Shown here piece by piece: positions 24,824 through 26,096 of a stretch of 26,096 nt of DNA. The translations under genes and the position numbers were made by a program. Source of the DNA: Bacteroidales bacterium UBA3754 (GTDB lineage Bacteria; Bacteroidota; Bacteroidia; Bacteroidales; UBA1715); assembly GCA_002371705.1 (NCBI GenBank), contig DFGI01000067.1:1-26096 (forward strand), read 5' to 3'. The notes under the pieces are model-generated. The model was not told where the DNA came from. It made no database searches and saw only the letters and a program-made list of their open reading frames with translations. Each line of letters begins with the position of its first letter. Positions within the stretch are counted from its first letter, which is position 1.

Positions 24824-24853
24824 CAAATATAGTGATTTCTGGTTATACCCCAA
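24824..24853 (-). promoter_or_regulatory. Promoter of the FISUMP-like lipoprotein gene
   Basis: Minus-strand TTG (24853-24851), 19 bases, then TATATTTG (24831-24824), the best-spaced promoter in the window. The -33 element lies inside the last codons of the upstream transporter gene. The leader would be about 18 bases. Confidence 0.65.
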
Positions 24854-25919
24854 TATTCATGCAAACCGTCCCTATCAGCAATGCCAATATGGCTTTCGAA
24901 ACTTTAAGAAAAACAAATGTGAGTTTTGATTCCGCAAATAGTGGCAATCCGCCGTGACCATCCTGCACGAGCATATTCGCCAATAAAATGCTAAACGGCA
25001 CACTACCAGATAAATACAACGAAATAAATAAAATATGCGGTCCAGATTCGGGAATCAATCCGATGAGAACGGCAACGACCAACAACCCCCAGCGATATTG
25101 GGTCACAACATCCTGTAATTCAACATAATAATTCAATATTTGCACAATAGCGATAATGCAAGTCGTCCACCCTAACACTTTCAAGAAATGTTTTTTAATA
25201 ATGTGTTCCCAAAAATGATGTTCCAGAAAATGTTCAGGAACCACGCACAACACGCACGCCGTGGCAAACGAAATCAGCACAAACGTAAGCGAAAACCAAT
25301 CAAGCGAATGTTCGTGATGGTGATGTTCCACATCCATTGGCATAATATCGTGGCTATGACCAATTTCGCCAAGAACCGACAACACAAATATCAGCAACAC
25401 GCCAAACAGCAAAATTGCCCGATGTGGCGAAGCGTGTTTTAAATTTTCCCAAACCGACGTTTTTTCCTCGTCGTGCGAGGTTTCTTCTTTATGTATTTCG
25501 AAATGAGCAACTTCAAGTTCCAAATTTTTCGATTTATACAGCGCATCAATCAAAAAACCGCCCACAACAGCAATCACGACAAGGATTCCCGTGATTTGCA
25601 AGGCTGTTTTCGCATCCAACGAGAACAACAAAAATGCTTCGTCGCCCATTGTTGCCACAAATGTGGCGAACAAAGCACCCAACGAAACCAAATTATGCGA
25701 GAACAGCGTCACCACCGTGTAAGTGCCAAGACAGCCCGGCAATACACCAAATAACACGCCTATCACAATTTGCCGCCAGCCCTTTTTCTGAATATTTTTA
25801 CAGAATGCGCCGTGGGTTTTCACATTGATATATTCAATGAACAACATCATTGCCAACACAAAGAAAGTGATTGACAATGAGTTTTTTATTATAGAAAATA
25901 TACATTCCGAAATTTCCAT
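24843..25919 (-). CDS. Putative ten-TM heavy-metal/manganese exporter
   Basis: A 358-residue inner-membrane protein with about ten hydrophobic segments in two halves (about residues 13-127 and 165-354). It resembles the ArsP_2 family (PF11449, putative 10TM heavy-metal exporter), which is also annotated as a putative manganese transporter. Conserved-looking signatures are GVLPGCLGTY (58-67), ATMGDEAF (89-96) and GLIPESGPH (287-295), with near-repeated polar Gly/Pro motifs in both halves. A His-rich stretch (H188, H190, H199-202, H204) in a loop between segments fits metal binding. The cytoplasmic linker at 129-165 is charged. Only 59 bases, mostly a terminator, separate it from tRNA-Leu, leaving no room for a Mn2+ riboswitch. 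The transported ion is not established by sequence. Confidence 0.75.
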   Translation of the reverse strand: MEISECIFSIIKNSLSITFFVLAMMLFIEYINVKTHGAFCKNIQKKGWRQIVIGVLFGVLPGCLGTYTVVTLFSHNLVSLGALFATFVATMGDEAFLLFSLDAKTALQITGILVVIAVVGGFLIDALYKSKNLELEVAHFEIHKEETSHDEEKTSVWENLKHASPHRAILLFGVLLIFVLSVLGEIGHSHDIMPMDVEHHHHEHSLDWFSLTFVLISFATACVLCVVPEHFLEHHFWEHIIKKHFLKVLGWTTCIIAIVQILNYYVELQDVVTQYRWGLLVVAVLIGLIPESGPHILFISLYLSGSVPFSILLANMLVQDGHGGLPLFAESKLTFVFLKVSKAILALLIGTVCMNIGV

Positions 25920-25937
25920 TTTATAAAAGGTATATGC

Positions 25938-25966
25938 AAAAAAAAAAAGGACTTATGTCCTTTTTT
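25938..25966 (-). terminator. Terminator after the tRNA genes
   Basis: GGAC (25949-25952) pairs with GTCC (25957-25960) around loop TTAT. The A-tract (25938-25948) and T-tract (25961-25966) extend the stem. Read on the minus strand it ends in a long T-tract directly downstream of tRNA-Leu, as expected for the tRNA transcript. It also insulates the metal-exporter gene. Confidence 0.85.
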
Positions 25967-25978
25967 AACTTTTCTTAG

Positions 25979-26063
25979 TACCTAGAGCGGGAATTGAACC
26001 CGCACGGACGCAATGTCCACAGGATTTTAAGTCCTGCGTGTCTACCAATTCCACCATCCAGGC
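25979..26063 (-). tRNA. tRNA-Leu (anticodon UAA)
   Basis: The minus strand folds as a class II tRNA of 85 bases. The acceptor is GCCTGGA with TCTAGGT and discriminator A73. The anticodon stem CAGGA/TCCTG holds loop CTTAAAA, giving anticodon TAA (reads UUA and UUG). A long variable arm has stem GGAC/GTCC, and the T arm is GCGGG-TTCAATT-CCCGC. The G1-U72 pair is also seen in other bacterial tRNA-Leu(UAA). The 3' CCA is not encoded; CTA follows A73, so CCA must be added by nucleotidyltransferase. Confidence 0.95.
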
Positions 26064-26074
26064 GAATTCATCTG

Positions 26075-26096
26075 AGCGAGAAACGGGACTCGAACC
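26075..26096 (-). tRNA. 3' end of a tRNA, probably tRNA-Gly (partial)
   Basis: The minus strand shows GGTTCGAGTCCCG then TTCTCGC and discriminator T73, which is the T loop, 3' T-stem strand and 3' acceptor strand of a tRNA cut by the window edge. U73 and an acceptor pairing to GCGAGAA fit tRNA-Gly best; tRNA-Cys also has U73 but usually a different acceptor. No CCA is encoded. It lies 11 bases upstream of tRNA-Leu in the same transcript. Confidence 0.75.

Noticed and set aside
25920..25978. Mn2+ (yybP-ykoY) riboswitch before the metal exporter
   Set aside because: The gap is only 59 bases and is filled by a terminator belonging to the tRNA transcript.
1..26096. CRISPR arrays, insertion sequences, integrases, toxin-antitoxin pairs or defence systems
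   Set aside because: I found no spaced direct repeats, terminal inverted repeats with transposase, or recognisable genes of these types on either strand.

Overview
The window looks like the chromosome of a Bacteroidota (Bacteroidales-type) bacterium. The DNA is AT-rich, and most genes have a TAnnTTTG element 10-30 bases before the start, which is the -7 box typical of this phylum. Shine-Dalgarno motifs are mostly absent. Many families are also typical: a DUF5063 protein, an AddB-like nuclease, an acyl-ACP thioesterase, DUF4139 and DUF1573 proteins, and a FISUMP-like lipoprotein. The GH5 and GH9 enzymes suggest a habitat rich in plant or other beta-glucans, such as a gut or anaerobic digester. 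That habitat is an inference.

Layout, left to right. (1) 1-6263, plus strand: a DEAD-box RNA helicase, a heptamer-repeat spacer, then a tight operon of Na+/solute symporter, DUF5063 protein and AddB-like PD-(D/E)XK nuclease. (2) 6264-7513: a small coiled-coil protein on the minus strand, and a plus-strand protein joining a degenerate receiver domain to an RsbW-like ATPase. (3) 7500-11338, minus strand: an acyl-ACP thioesterase-rsmA operon and an SDR-aldehyde dehydrogenase operon, separated by a terminator. (4) 11339-12859: a divergent regulatory region with a double inverted-repeat site, then ackA and a shared bidirectional terminator. (5) 12873-15222, minus strand: a DUF4139 envelope protein and a putative outer-membrane barrel. 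(6) 15299-19656: a GH5 lipoprotein and a GH9 cellulase on the plus strand, with mtaB between them on the minus strand. (7) 19662-23621, minus strand: mgtE, then a DUF1573 lipoprotein-aminotransferase-lipid kinase operon. (8) 23777-26096, minus strand: a FISUMP-like lipoprotein, a predicted ten-TM metal exporter, a terminator, tRNA-Leu(UAA) and the 3' end of a probable tRNA-Gly.

Most content is housekeeping: RNA remodelling, rRNA and tRNA modification, DNA repair, acetate metabolism, and Mg2+ and metal transport. I saw no insertion sequence, CRISPR array, phage gene or complete polysaccharide-utilisation locus. The less ordinary points are the receiver-ATPase fusion lacking key receiver residues, the paired TTGG-N10-CCAA sites between ackA and the SDR operon, and the structured region before mgtE. 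The 7-base periodic tract after the helicase gene and the -7 boxes that correct several gene starts are also worth attention.
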